A DNA stretch of 64,000 bases from Aequorivita echinoideorum (GTDB lineage Bacteria; Bacteroidota; Bacteroidia; Flavobacteriales; Flavobacteriaceae). This document shows, piece after piece, positions 51,562-61,248 of the stretch (position 1 is its first letter; each line of letters begins with the position of its first letter). Made by a program: the position numbers and the translations under genes. The DNA is taken from contig NZ_JAHCTB010000005.1 of NCBI RefSeq assembly GCF_018476645.1, positions 62,001-126,000 on the forward strand, given 5' to 3'. Under the pieces are notes generated by a model, which was given only the letters and a program-made list of their open reading frames with translations, made no database searches and was not told the DNA's origin.

Positions 51562-52125
51562 TTAATCTTCGGGAAGCTTTTCCAGATTTTTATCCGTTTC
51601 TTGGTGCTCATAAAAATCTTCCGCCTTAACAATGCTTACCCCTTTTTGGAGCATCATACTGTTTGGGTAGGTAACAATTTCATTGTTTTGGGTATGCAGA
51701 ATTATGTGGAAGGTTTTAATATCTTCAATAATACCTTCACAGGGAGCTTCCTTATCGTGGATTTTTATATAATCGCCAATTTTGTAGGGAAACGTAAAAA
51801 ACATAATCACCCCACTGGTCACATTGCTCAAAATAGACCACTGCGCAAAAAAGCCGATGCCGATAACCGCAAAAACGGAAGACATAACCACGCCCAGATC
51901 CTTAAATTCCACACCCCAAATAAGTATGAGCCCAAAAATGATGAGAAAAATGGTTGCAAAATCCACGTGTTTCAGGATAAGACCTGTACGGTGCTCCAAT
52001 CTTTCAATTTTTTTGGCATAACTTTTTACTCCTTTGTTCAATATTAATCTTAAAATGAGCAAAATAATTAGGAGTACTACAGATTCTATGAGTTGCACGT
52101 AATGCTGACTAATGTGAAATTCCAT
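51562..52125 (-). CDS. Small mechanosensitive channel (MscS-like)
   Basis: The 187-residue protein has two N-terminal membrane helices, a third amphipathic pore-type helix (SVFAVIGIGFFAQWSILSNV) and the MscS beta domain (TFPYKIGDYIKI, then NEIVTYPNSMML). It lacks most of the C-terminal vestibule of E. coli MscS, a compact form frequent in Bacteroidetes. It would open under membrane tension on osmotic downshock. It follows the lipoprotein gene (52134) after 8 bp. Confidence 0.87.
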   Translation of the reverse strand: MEFHISQHYVQLIESVVLLIILLILRLILNKGVKSYAKKIERLEHRTGLILKHVDFATIFLIIFGLILIWGVEFKDLGVVMSSVFAVIGIGFFAQWSILSNVTSGVIMFFTFPYKIGDYIKIHDKEAPCEGIIEDIKTFHIILHTQNNEIVTYPNSMMLQKGVSIVKAEDFYEHQETDKNLEKLPED

Positions 52126-52133
52126 TTATGACT

Positions 52134-53066
52134 TTATTTTAATCCAAGGGTATCCCGCAGGGTTGTATGTTCGCTTTTGTTTTTATTCCAGTAATCCGTT
52201 CGCATCCGCTTTATTTTAGTTGCGGTGGTGATTAATCTTGTGGTGTCGCTGGGGTGTGCGGCATTCACTTCTTCCCACTTTTCTATTTCATATGGAAAGA
52301 CATTTCTGAAAAATAGTGTCAACTGCCGTTGCAGATCTGGATAATTTAGGGTGTATGAGGTCAAGGAATCGCCTTGTTTTACGCTTGCAAAAGCATTGTG
52401 CTCTGAAATATCTTTATGGTGCAGGCGCAAATATTCAAAAGAGGGAATTACCATCACATCGCCGGTGGGCAATTCCGCGGGGTTGATGCGTACCAAGTTC
52501 CAGATTTCGTTTTCCAGCCAGGTTTTCTTCAGCTTAAAATTTTCATCTGCCTCCTTGGCAAAGTAGGAATGGGACATTACCTCAAAATTTGCCCTGTTAT
52601 TGAGCTGCATATACACGTGGCCGCACCATTCCTGAACCGAATTGCTCACCTTTAAAGCGTGGTTTGCAGTTGCTATGGGATTGAATGTGCTAGTCATAAT
52701 TGAATACGGGTAAATACCCGTAATAAATTTTTTGGTGCTGTTCAGTTTTAGGACCGAAATAGTATTTTCCGTAGCATTATCTGCCTTTACTTGCGCTTCC
52801 GGTAGAAAATCTTCCGTTACAAATATGGTGACCGCAGTCCCTTCGCGAAGTTCACCATAGCGTTCCTGCGTTAAATTATATGAAGTTATTTCAGCCTTTC
52901 CGCTGTACCAATATTCTTTAAATTCTTTTGAAATTGTGCGCGGTTTACTGTTTTCCGAAGAATAATTATCGGTGTTTTTTGAATCCAACTTTTTTTCTTC
53001 CGAAGAATTGCAGCCTATAAAAAATATAGAAATAAAAAACGAAAAGAATAAAGAATGAAAACTCAT
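52134..53066 (-). CDS. Conserved lipoprotein of unknown function
   Basis: The 310-residue product has a lipobox FIGC (Cys near 18) and no recognised catalytic motif. It is beta-rich with a FKEYWYSGKAEITSY segment and a C-terminal part with WEEVNAAHPSDTTRL. Homologues in flavobacteria lie next to maf, as here, and are sometimes mislabelled after it. Start at 53066 is chosen for the signal peptide; the frame is open to 53114, which would overlap maf. Confidence 0.75.
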   Translation of the reverse strand: MSFHSLFFSFFISIFFIGCNSSEEKKLDSKNTDNYSSENSKPRTISKEFKEYWYSGKAEITSYNLTQERYGELREGTAVTIFVTEDFLPEAQVKADNATENTISVLKLNSTKKFITGIYPYSIMTSTFNPIATANHALKVSNSVQEWCGHVYMQLNNRANFEVMSHSYFAKEADENFKLKKTWLENEIWNLVRINPAELPTGDVMVIPSFEYLRLHHKDISEHNAFASVKQGDSLTSYTLNYPDLQRQLTLFFRNVFPYEIEKWEEVNAAHPSDTTRLITTATKIKRMRTDYWNKNKSEHTTLRDTLGLK

Positions 53067-53100
53067 TTTTTGAAGAATTAAGCGTAAAAGTACCAAAAAA

Positions 53101-53688
53101 TCAACGCTTGGCAATTTCGGTTAACGTTTTGTAAACAAGTCGGGTGGGCAGCCCCATCACATTAAAATAACACCCTTCAATTTTTTCGATTCCTATGTAC
53201 CCAATCCATTCCTGAATGCCATAGCTGCCGGCTTTGTCAAAGGGTTTGTAATTGTTTATATAATAGTCAATTTCTGCATCGGTCAATTTTTTGAACCAAA
53301 CTTGGGTTACATCGTGCACGGTTTTTTGGAAATTCTTTGAAGTAAAACAAACTGAGGTTATAACTTCGTGCATTTGCCCGCTCAAATTTTGAAGCATTTC
53401 TTTAGCTTCCTCAGCATTTTTTGGCTTTCCGAGTGCTTTTTGATTATGCCAAACAATGGTATCACTTGTAATCAAAATATCATTTTCATTCAAATTTGAA
53501 AAGGCCGAAGCTTTAAGCTGGGAGAGATAATCCGTTATTTGTGTGCGTTTCAATTGTTCCGAAAAAACCTCGTTTACTTCCTTCACATTGATTGCGAAGT
53601 CAATGTCCAACTCCTTAAAAAATGCCTGTCTGCGGGGCGAACCCGAAGCGAGGATGATATTGTAATCTTTAAGTTTTTCGCGAAGCAT
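53101..53688 (-). CDS. maf: Maf-family nucleoside triphosphate pyrophosphatase
   Basis: The 195-residue protein shows the Maf motifs ASGSPRRQ (14-21), SDTIVWHNQKALGKP with catalytic Asp near 70, and GCYFNVMGLP near the end. Maf proteins hydrolyse non-canonical or methylated dNTP/NTP. Part of a same-strand run with ubiA, kdsC and the DUF2520 gene. Confidence 0.93.
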   Translation of the reverse strand: MLREKLKDYNIILASGSPRRQAFFKELDIDFAINVKEVNEVFSEQLKRTQITDYLSQLKASAFSNLNENDILITSDTIVWHNQKALGKPKNAEEAKEMLQNLSGQMHEVITSVCFTSKNFQKTVHDVTQVWFKKLTDAEIDYYINNYKPFDKAGSYGIQEWIGYIGIEKIEGCYFNVMGLPTRLVYKTLTEIAKR

Positions 53689-53718
53689 ACGTTTGTTTCT
53701 GATTTTAATTTTTCCTTT

Positions 53719-54630
53719 TTAATTCAACATAAATTGGAATAATGGAATGGAGCACATTCCCAATAACATAATGATTTTGAGCAAATTTGAAAGCAATGCA
53801 TAGTTTTTTTTTGTTTTCGCATCCCATACCGCATAACAAAAATAGAGCAGGGGCGCAATTACAAAAAATAAAAAATAGAGCATTAAAAAAGTATGGTTGT
53901 ATAAAAAATTGTACGTATAAAACACACTGCCGAATATTGCCAATACCCCGAGAATAAAGACGATACCGTTGGTACGCTTTCTGCCAATGGCAATGGGCAA
54001 CGTATTTAGATTCCCATTTTTATCTCCATTGATGTCCTGAATATCCTTTACTATTTCCCGAATAAAATTGATTAAAAATGCAAAGAGTGTGTAATGCCAA
54101 ACAATTTTAAAAATTCCAATTTGCAATGGCCGGTTTCCGGCATTTATCACGGGAAGAATATCAAAAACGGGAACTATAAGCAAGCTCATTGCCACCAGTG
54201 CCGAAATAAGAATATTATCAATCAGAAGAATTCCTTTTAAATAGGAAGCGTACAAATAAAGCAAAGCCGAAAAAATGATAAACATCGCTGAGAATGCTGG
54301 CCGACCAATTGCATTTGAGAGATAGAAACCAATGCCAACACCCAGCATATTAAGCAGGATATAGAAACGAAACGCGCTTTTTTCTGAAATTTTCTTTCCT
54401 ATCAGCAGCTTTTCCGGCTTATTGATTCTATCAATCGCAACATCATATATATCATTTATAATATTTCCGCCGGCGGCAATACAGAGAGTTGCAACCAATA
54501 GTAGTATAAATCCAAAGTCATTTAAAATTGTATGCGCACCAAAAGGATTGAAAAGTCCATACTTAATGAAAATTTGAACCAAAGCTATAAGCAGTAAATT
54601 CTGGTACCGGATTAATTTAAGGTAATTCAC
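53719..54630 (-). CDS. UbiA prenyltransferase (geranylgeranylglycerol-phosphate type)
   Basis: The membrane prenyltransferase has about eight or nine helices. The first Asp motif is NDIYDVAIDRINKP (about 70-83) and the second is IVKDIQDINGDKNGN. Bacteroidetes members of this neighbourhood resemble geranylgeranylglycerol-phosphate geranylgeranyltransferases. The frame is open to 54795, but that part overlaps kdsC. A GTG at 54630 gives MNYLKLIRYQN and a normal length of 303 residues; ATG at 54678 is an alternative. Gap to kdsC would be 8 bp. Confidence 0.82.
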   Translation of the reverse strand: MNYLKLIRYQNLLLIALVQIFIKYGLFNPFGAHTILNDFGFILLLVATLCIAAGGNIINDIYDVAIDRINKPEKLLIGKKISEKSAFRFYILLNMLGVGIGFYLSNAIGRPAFSAMFIIFSALLYLYASYLKGILLIDNILISALVAMSLLIVPVFDILPVINAGNRPLQIGIFKIVWHYTLFAFLINFIREIVKDIQDINGDKNGNLNTLPIAIGRKRTNGIVFILGVLAIFGSVFYTYNFLYNHTFLMLYFLFFVIAPLLYFCYAVWDAKTKKNYALLSNLLKIIMLLGMCSIPLFQFMLN

Positions 54631-54638
54631 GTGGTTTT

Positions 54639-55172
54639 TTAATCCAATTTTGATGAAGGACCGCCAGTAATATCCCATTTTCCCTGAACTTTCAGCACTT
54701 GTTCTATAACATCGCGCACGCAACCGCGCCCGCCTTTTTTGTGGGAAACATACTTTGAAACCGCTTTTACTTGTGGCACGGCATCCTGCGGGCAAGTGGG
54801 CAGGCCTATTTCCTGCATCACGGGAATATCTGGCATATCATCGCCCATGTAGAGTATTTCGGCGGCGTTTATGTTATGTTTTTTTAGGATTTCGTGATAT
54901 TTCTCAATCTTTTTGTGGGAACCAAGATAGATATCCCCAACACCCAAATTTTGCAGTCTTACGCGAACGCCTTCATTGGTACCGCCAGAAATTATGCAGA
55001 TTTTATAGCCTTTTTCAATGGCAAGTTTCATGGCGTACCCGTCCTTTACGTTCATGGAGCGGAACATTTCACCTTCGGTATTTACCAACATATTTCCATC
55101 CGTCAGCACTCCGTCAACATCAAAAATAAAGGTTGTAATGTGCTTTAAATATTCTTTATAGCTTTTTTCCAT
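54639..55172 (-). CDS. kdsC: KdsC-type HAD phosphatase
   Basis: The 177-residue HAD enzyme has nucleophile and acid/base Asp in FDVDGVLTDG (D18, D20), and YMGDDMPDIPVM near 118. It matches 3-deoxy-manno-octulosonate 8-phosphate phosphatases, which make Kdo for lipopolysaccharide. It overlaps the DUF2520 gene by 17 bp. The C-terminal GGRGCVRDVIEQVL segment is the conserved KdsC tail. Confidence 0.9.
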   Translation of the reverse strand: MEKSYKEYLKHITTFIFDVDGVLTDGNMLVNTEGEMFRSMNVKDGYAMKLAIEKGYKICIISGGTNEGVRVRLQNLGVGDIYLGSHKKIEKYHEILKKHNINAAEILYMGDDMPDIPVMQEIGLPTCPQDAVPQVKAVSKYVSHKKGGRGCVRDVIEQVLKVQGKWDITGGPSSKLD

Positions 55173-55920
55173 CGTTTGATTTTAGTTGGTTTGTAAAGAG
55201 TTCGTAGAGTTTTTTATGTTCTCCGTTCGTGAGCAAATGTAGATGTTTTTCAATGGTTTTTAAATCGTTTCTGGCTGCGGGACCGGTCTGCGCTTCCCTC
55301 GGGTCTAAATTTTGAATTTTTTCAGAAGTCTCTAAAATTAAGGGTTTCAGCAAATTGAAGGGCAAATTTTCTTCGGCTAAAATTTCATTGCCAATTCGGT
55401 AGAGATAATTGGTAAAATTATTTACGAAAACTGCCGCGAGATGCAGTTTTGCTCTTTTTTCAGAAGAAATTTCAACAACTGTATTGGAGATATAACCTGC
55501 CAATTGTTGAAGCAATTTTAGGTCTGAATCCTTTTCGGCCTCCAAGCAAATGGGAACAGTTTTAAAATCCATTTGCCGTTGCTTTGAGAATGTTTGCAAT
55601 GGATAGAAAACACCGCGCCTATTTTTTTCTGAAATTGTGTTTATATGTACACCACCGGAGGTGTGAACCACCAATTTATTTTGAAATGGCAGTTTTTCGG
55701 AAAAATCGGCAATGGCATCATCCGGGATTCCAATAATGTAAACATCTGCCGTTTCAATTGTTGTCATTTTCTCCACAAACGGAATATTTTCAAAGGGAGG
55801 TTCAGATTTTATAAAATTCCGATTGAATATTTGTTTCACCGTAACATTTTCGCATTGCAGAAAAGCCTTGCACAAATGTTGGTTTACGTTTCCAAAACCT
55901 AAAAAAACAACTTCAATCAT
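55156..55920 (-). CDS. DUF2520 / Rossmann-like oxidoreductase family protein
   Basis: The 254-residue protein has an N-terminal Rossmann domain (VVFLGFGNVNQHL, 4-16; then IIGIPDDAIADF) and a C-terminal DUF2520 helical domain (GPAARNDLKTIEKHL). It resembles ketopantoate/pyrroline-carboxylate-reductase-like dehydrogenases; substrate unknown. First gene of the run to 52134 and divergent from ccsBA, with 23 bp between start codons. Confidence 0.87.
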   Translation of the reverse strand: MIEVVFLGFGNVNQHLCKAFLQCENVTVKQIFNRNFIKSEPPFENIPFVEKMTTIETADVYIIGIPDDAIADFSEKLPFQNKLVVHTSGGVHINTISEKNRRGVFYPLQTFSKQRQMDFKTVPICLEAEKDSDLKLLQQLAGYISNTVVEISSEKRAKLHLAAVFVNNFTNYLYRIGNEILAEENLPFNLLKPLILETSEKIQNLDPREAQTGPAARNDLKTIEKHLHLLTNGEHKKLYELFTNQLKSNDGKKL

Positions 55921-55943
55921 CTGGCTAAATTACGCAAGAGTTT

Positions 55944-58900
55944 ATGAATAAAAAACGCATTAAAATGCCTAAATTTGCGCCAAAATTCCCTGTAATGCAA
56001 AAAAAGCTTGCCGCAGTTCTTTTCTCCACTCGTTTAACCGCCGTTTTATTTCTAGTTTTTGCCGCCGCAATGGCCGCTGGAACCTTTCTTGACGCCTCTG
56101 CTGAAACACCGCCAACAGATTACACCCGCGAACTTATTTACAATGCGTGGTGGTTTGAGGCAATTATGGGGCTTTTTGTTGTCAATTTCATTGGAAATAT
56201 TTTTCGCTACAACCTTCACAAGCGCAAAATGTGGGCTTCGCTATTGCTTCACTTGGCTTTTATTTTCATAATAATTGGCGCATTTGTTACGCGATACATT
56301 GGTTATGAAGGCGTTATGCACATTCGGGAAGGCAAAACGGAGAATTCAATTTTATCTGAACAAACATATTTGACCACATTTATTGATGGCGATTTTGAAA
56401 TTGAAGGCGTTGCGCAAAGGCGTAAGTTGAAACCAAAAAAATTGAGACTGTCAGAACGTTTGGACAATGATTTTTCCATTGAAACCGATTATAACGGTCA
56501 GCCCGTTACCATCAAGTACAAGGATTTTATGAAAGGTGCCAAAGAGGGTCTTATTGAGACTGAAGATGGCGAGGAATATTTGAAAATTGTAGAGTCGGGT
56601 GGGGGAGAACGCCACGAGCACTGGATAAAGTTGGGTGAAATAAGCAATGTGCACAACATCCTGTTTGCCGTGAATAAACCTACTGAGGGTGCTATAAATA
56701 TTACCTATACGGAAGATGGAGATTACACCATTACCGCACCCTTTGAAGGCAGTTTTATGAATATGAGCGAGCTTAGGAATGCGGGGGTAGACCAGAATAA
56801 TCTGGATATGGAAAATGTGCAGGAACTCGCACAGCAATTCAGGAAACCTTTTTACCGCGATAGTTTGCAAACCTTGATGCTGCGTTCGCAATATCAGTTG
56901 GCTGGTATTGCCTTTGTAATTCCTGAACCAGTTGTAAAGGGGAAATTTGGTCCCGTTAAAATTGAAGAGGGCGAAGCTGCAAACCAAAATGCCCTTACGC
57001 TGGAAGTTTCTTCAAAAGATGAAACCAAAACCGTGGAACTTATAGGTGGAAAAGGAACATTTCCAGACCCTACAGAGGTGGAAATTGCTGGATTGAAGGT
57101 GTATTTAAGCTATGGTTCCGAAAAAATTGAACTTCCGTTCAGCCTTACCTTGAATGATTTTATCGCAACAAAATATCCTGGGACTGAAAAAGGCTATGCT
57201 TCCTTTAAAAGTAAAGTAACCGTAAACGATTCTGAAAATGAGCATTTTGATGCTGAAATTTTTATGAATAATGTATTGGACCACCAAGGGTTTCGTTTTT
57301 TTCAGGCTGGTTTTGATCCAGACGAGCAGGGTACTATTTTATCAGTAAACCACGACCGCGCAGGAACTTGGATAACCTATTTGGGTTATTTTTTACTCTA
57401 TTTTGGATTGATGGCAATTCTCTTCAGCAAGCACAGCCGCTTTGGGAAACTGGAAGAAATGCTGGAAAAAATCAAAAAGAAAAAGGCGAAAATGCTTACA
57501 GTTGCTTTGGTACTATTTGGTTTTAGTGGATTCGCACAACATTCGCCATCATCAACCCATACATCTGCAACGAAACAGCAAATAGATTCGCTTATCAAGG
57601 CAAATGTGGTGAGCAAGGAACACGCGGCTAAATTTGGCCATCTTATTATACAGGATAATGGGCGAATGAAACCAGTAAACACCTTTGCCAGCGAATTATT
57701 AAGAAAAATAAGCCGAAGCGATAGCTACGAAGGTTTGGATGCCAACCAGGTTTTTATCTCCATGACTGAATTTCCACGATTGTGGGTTGAAGTTCCATTG
57801 ATTGCGTTAAAATGGCAGAATGACAGTATCCGGCAGATTGCTGGCATTCCAAAAGAGCAGGATGATATTGCCCTATTGGATTTTTTTGATGAAAAGGGAA
57901 ACTACAAACTCGAACCGTATCTGGCCGCAGCTACCAGAACCAATACGCCCAATCAATTTCAAAAGGATTTTATAAAGGCGCACGAAAATTTTTCATTGCT
58001 GAATGCGGCGCTCAGTGGAAGTATTCTGAAAATTTTTCCCATTCCTAATGATGAAAATAACAAATGGGTAGCATATCCTGAATTGGCCAGCGCCAATTTA
58101 AAAGGTATGGATTCGCTTTATTCCAAGAATATTCTTCCCCTTTACTTTGAAAGTCTGAAACAAGCAAGAAGCAGTGGCGATTATTCCAAAGCGGATGAAC
58201 TTTTGGAAAGCATTACCAATTTTCAAAAAAAGTACGGTAGCGATGTAATGCCTTCAGAAACCAAATTAAAAGCCGAAACTATTTACAACAAAGCAGATAT
58301 TTTCAATAGACTTTATAAATATTTTGCAGTTTTTGGCGTATTGATGTTTGTTCTTATCATTTTTCAACTTTTTAGAAATCGTAAATCCCTTCGAATTTTA
58401 ATCAAAAGTTGCAAAATAATTATTTGGGCATTTTTTGTTTTAATGACGCTGGGTCTCGCACTTCGGTGGTATATAAGCGGGCACGCACCTTGGAGCGATG
58501 CTTATGAATCTGTAGTGTACGTAGGTTGGGCTACGGTTTTCTTCGGCCTCGCTTTTGGGCGTAAAAGTGATCTTACCGTTGCATCCACGGCATTTGTGGC
58601 CTCCATAATTTTGTGGGTTGCCCACGAAAATTGGTTGGATCCCGCGATTGCAAATCTGCAACCCGTTTTGGACAGTTACTGGTTGATGATTCACGTAGCG
58701 GTAATTGTGGCAAGTTATGGTCCATTTACTTTGGGGCTTATCTTGGCGGCAACTTCTCTTTTGTTGATGATTTTTACAACCCAAAACAATTTTAAAAGAA
58801 TGGAAATTAACATAAGTGAACTTTCCGTAATTACTGAAATGGCGCTTACCGTAGGCTTGGTGATGCTGACTATTGGAAACTTTTTAGGAGGCCAATGGGC

Positions 58901-59243
58901 AAACGAAAGTTGGGGACGCTACTGGGGTTGGGACCCGAAAGAAACTTGGGCGCTTATAAGTATTATGATTTATGCTTTTGTCATCCACGCAAGATTGGTT
59001 CCCGGATTGCGAGGCCGTTGGATTTTTAATGTACTATCCATGTTTTCGTACGCATCAATAATGATGACCTATTTTGGAGTAAACTTTTACTTGAGTGGAT
59101 TACACTCCTACGCCAGTGGTAATGCGCCAGTTACCCCGACTTTTGTTTGGTATATTGTTGCTTTTGCAATTGTTTTAAGCGTTATATCCTTTTTCAGTTA
59201 CCGAAAATATTATGGGAAAAAGGAGCCAAAACTTCAAAAGTGA
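55944..59243 (+). CDS. ccsBA: Fused cytochrome c biogenesis protein CcsBA (ResB-ResC)
   Basis: The 1099-residue fusion has an N-terminal ResB/CcsB part (helices near 25-50, 70-95, 100-120 and about 475-495 with a large periplasmic domain between). A periplasmic stretch from about 530 carries a signal-like helix. The C-terminal ResC/CcsA part has the heme-handling motif WGRYWGWDPKETW near 988. It exports heme and attaches it to c-type cytochromes (system II). Fusions of this type are usual in Bacteroidetes. Start at 55944 could be late by 7 or 17 codons (55965, 55995). Confidence 0.93.
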   Translation: MNKKRIKMPKFAPKFPVMQKKLAAVLFSTRLTAVLFLVFAAAMAAGTFLDASAETPPTDYTRELIYNAWWFEAIMGLFVVNFIGNIFRYNLHKRKMWASLLLHLAFIFIIIGAFVTRYIGYEGVMHIREGKTENSILSEQTYLTTFIDGDFEIEGVAQRRKLKPKKLRLSERLDNDFSIETDYNGQPVTIKYKDFMKGAKEGLIETEDGEEYLKIVESGGGERHEHWIKLGEISNVHNILFAVNKPTEGAINITYTEDGDYTITAPFEGSFMNMSELRNAGVDQNNLDMENVQELAQQFRKPFYRDSLQTLMLRSQYQLAGIAFVIPEPVVKGKFGPVKIEEGEAANQNALTLEVSSKDETKTVELIGGKGTFPDPTEVEIAGLKVYLSYGSEKIELPFSLTLNDFIATKYPGTEKGYASFKSKVTVNDSENEHFDAEIFMNNVLDHQGFRFFQAGFDPDEQGTILSVNHDRAGTWITYLGYFLLYFGLMAILFSKHSRFGKLEEMLEKIKKKKAKMLTVALVLFGFSGFAQHSPSSTHTSATKQQIDSLIKANVVSKEHAAKFGHLIIQDNGRMKPVNTFASELLRKISRSDSYEGLDANQVFISMTEFPRLWVEVPLIALKWQNDSIRQIAGIPKEQDDIALLDFFDEKGNYKLEPYLAAATRTNTPNQFQKDFIKAHENFSLLNAALSGSILKIFPIPNDENNKWVAYPELASANLKGMDSLYSKNILPLYFESLKQARSSGDYSKADELLESITNFQKKYGSDVMPSETKLKAETIYNKADIFNRLYKYFAVFGVLMFVLIIFQLFRNRKSLRILIKSCKIIIWAFFVLMTLGLALRWYISGHAPWSDAYESVVYVGWATVFFGLAFGRKSDLTVASTAFVASIILWVAHENWLDPAIANLQPVLDSYWLMIHVAVIVASYGPFTLGLILAATSLLLMIFTTQNNFKRMEINISELSVITEMALTVGLVMLTIGNFLGGQWANESWGRYWGWDPKETWALISIMIYAFVIHARLVPGLRGRWIFNVLSMFSYASIMMTYFGVNFYLSGLHSYASGNAPVTPTFVWYIVAFAIVLSVISFFSYRKYYGKKEPKLQK

Positions 59244-59252
59244 AACTAAAAA

Positions 59253-59321
59253 AACCACGAATTCAAAGATAAACACCTACAAGGTTTTAAAACCTTGTAG
59301 GATATTCGTGAATTCGTGGTT
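59253..59321. terminator. Nested hairpins between ccsBA and fumC
   Basis: Inner perfect palindrome CCTACAAGG...CCTTGTAGG (59276-59301) inside arms AACCACGAATTC (59253-59264) and GAATTCGTGGTT (59310-59321). Position between convergent genes suggests a bidirectional terminator. Same components as 26675-26750. Confidence 0.75.
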
Positions 59322-59360
59322 AAGGAAATCATCAATCGAAATTCGTAAATCGATAATCCT

Positions 59361-60746
59361 TTAAATCATATCTTCAGGTTTTACCCATTCATCAAATTCT
59401 TCAGCGGTTACGTAGCCCAAGTTCACCGCTTCTTCTTTTAATGTAGTTCCATTTTTATGGGCTGTATTTGCTATTTCAGCAGCTTTATAGTAGCCAATTT
59501 TTGTATTGAGGGCAGTAACAAGCATCAGACTGTTGTTTAATTGCTTTTTGATAACGTCGTGATTTGCCTCTATGCCTGCTGCGCAATGTTCCTCGAAAGA
59601 AATGCAGGCATCACCAATAAGTTGGGCAGACTGTAGGAAATTTGCAGCCATTACGGGTTTAAAGACATTCAATTCAAATTGTCCCTGCATTCCGCCCACA
59701 GCAATTGCCATATCGTTGCCAATCACCTGTGCGCAAACCATCGTGAGCGCTTCGCATTGCGTTGGGTTCACTTTACCGGGCATAATTGATGAGCCAGGTT
59801 CATTAGCGGGTATTATTATTTCTCCAATTCCACTTCGGGGACCACTGGCGAGCATTCGTACATCATTTGCAATTTTATTCAATGAAACCGCAAGTTGCTT
59901 CAATGCGCCGTGGGATTCCACAAACGCATCGTGTGCCGCAAGCGCTTCAAACTTGTTAGCAGCTGTTATAAAAGGCAGACCAGAAAATTTCGCTATATAT
60001 TCTGCTACTTTTATATCATAACCCTTAGGTGTGTTAAGTCCTGTACCTACCGCAGTTCCGCCCAATGCAAGTTCAGATAAATGTGGAAGTGTATTTTTTA
60101 ACGCTTTGATTCCAAACTCAAGTTGCGTGGCGTAACCGCTAAATTCCTGCCCAAGGGTTAGTGGCGTGGCATCCATAAAATGCGTACGGCCAATTTTTAC
60201 CACATTTTTAAATTCTTCTGCTTTGTCTGAAAGGGTTTTTTGAAGTTTTTCAACTCCCGGGATGGTAACCTCAATCAATTTTTTATAAGCCGCTATGTGC
60301 ATTCCCGTTGGGAACGTATCGTTTGAAGATTGACTTTTGTTTACATCGTCATTCGGTTGAAGTGTTTTATCACCTTCGCCAATGGTTTTTCCTGCCAGTT
60401 GGTGGGCGCGGTTTGCAATCACTTCGTTTACATTCATATTACTTTGCGTGCCACTTCCGGTTTGCCAGATTACAAGCGGAAATTGGTCATCGTGCTTTCC
60501 ATCCAAAATCTCATCACAAACAGCTGCAATGGCATCCCGTTTTTCTTCTGAAAGAACGCCGAGATCGCAGTTGGTATAAGCGGCAGCCTTTTTCAAATAG
60601 GCAAAACCGTAAATAATTTCTAAAGGCATAGATGCTGGGCTTCCTATTTTGAAATTGTTTCTGGAACGCTCCGTCTGTGCCCCCCAAAGTTTATCGGCCG
60701 GGACTTGAACCTCGCCCATGGTGTCTTTTTCTATTCTATATTTCAT
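59361..60746 (-). CDS. fumC: Class II fumarate hydratase
   Basis: The 461-residue protein has the fumarase/aspartase signature [15 protein letters not shown] near 318, [14 protein letters not shown] near 105 and [12 protein letters not shown]. It hydrates fumarate to malate in the TCA cycle. The frame extends to 60794, but [13 protein letters not shown] at 60746 is the usual start. A TACCTTTG box lies 29 bp upstream. Confidence 0.96.
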   Translation of the reverse strand: MKYRIEKDTMGEVQVPADKLWGAQTERSRNNFKIGSPASMPLEIIYGFAYLKKAAAYTNCDLGVLSEEKRDAIAAVCDEILDGKHDDQFPLVIWQTGSGTQSNMNVNEVIANRAHQLAGKTIGEGDKTLQPNDDVNKSQSSNDTFPTGMHIAAYKKLIEVTIPGVEKLQKTLSDKAEEFKNVVKIGRTHFMDATPLTLGQEFSGYATQLEFGIKALKNTLPHLSELALGGTAVGTGLNTPKGYDIKVAEYIAKFSGLPFITAANKFEALAAHDAFVESHGALKQLAVSLNKIANDVRMLASGPRSGIGEIIIPANEPGSSIMPGKVNPTQCEALTMVCAQVIGNDMAIAVGGMQGQFELNVFKPVMAANFLQSAQLIGDACISFEEHCAAGIEANHDVIKKQLNNSLMLVTALNTKIGYYKAAEIANTAHKNGTTLKEEAVNLGYVTAEEFDEWVKPEDMI

Positions 60747-60774
60747 ATTAAAATAATTTTGAAAGGATTGATGG

Positions 60775-60782
60775 CAAAGGTA
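60775..60782 (-). promoter_or_regulatory. -7 element TACCTTTG of fumC
   Basis: Exact TAnnTTTG on the minus strand, upstream of fumC. Confidence 0.55.
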
Positions 60783-60873
60783 ACGAAAAGCCAAAAGTTG
60801 TTCAACCCGCGCAGTTGTTTATTTGTTGTGAATAAATAGGAAATTCCTATAGTGTTTTTTGAAAAAATCCATT

Positions 60874-60881
60874 TATATTTG
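60874..60881 (+). promoter_or_regulatory. -7 element TATATTTG of the small membrane gene
   Basis: Exact TAnnTTTG, 27 bp before the ATG at 60909. Confidence 0.5.
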
Positions 60882-60908
60882 TGGCATCAATTAAAAACCA
60901 GTTACGCT

Positions 60909-61085
60909 ATGTTTACATTTGAACAGTATTTAGGATTTCTTGCATTTTTGGTGATCATCACCCTTGGTTTCTGGTTAATGATTTTTCTTGTGAGTATAAT
61001 TCCTTACTGGATTGGTGGGTCTTTGATGGAGAAATATAAATTGAAGCGCGAAGAGAAGAAGAGAGCTCTGGAAGCTAAAAAATAA
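60909..61085 (+). CDS. Small membrane protein, 58 residues
   Basis: One long hydrophobic region (about residues 9-37), perhaps two short helices separated near the IPYWIGG segment, then a basic, Lys/Glu-rich helical tail in the cytoplasm. Start at 60909 (MFTFEQYLGF) is chosen because it follows a good -7 box; a GTG at 60852 would precede the promoter. Own terminator. No family recognised. Confidence 0.7.
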   Translation: MFTFEQYLGFLAFLVIITLGFWLMIFLVSIIPYWIGGSLMEKYKLKREEKKRALEAKK

Positions 61086-61105
61086 TTCTGTTGAATATAT
61101 TAATC

Positions 61106-61135
61106 AAAAAAGGAAGCTATTTGGCTTCCTTTTTT
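61106..61135 (+). terminator. Rho-independent terminator
   Basis: Stem AAAAAAGGAAGC / GCTTCCTTTTTT with a 6-base loop. It may also serve genes from the right strand. Confidence 0.9.
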
Positions 61136-61248
61136 ATTTTGTGTAAATATTAAGTCTTGTGAAATTTTTCCGAAAGTAGTAAAAAGGAATAGTTTACGGG
61201 TACTTTATTTTGACTGCTTTCAACTAAAAATTTAAAGCTAAAATTTTA

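Noticed and set aside
53719-54795. Long N-terminal form of the UbiA protein
   Set aside because: The extra 55 residues are out-of-frame kdsC sequence, Arg/Cys-rich and unlike UbiA; the GTG at 54630 gives the normal N-terminus.
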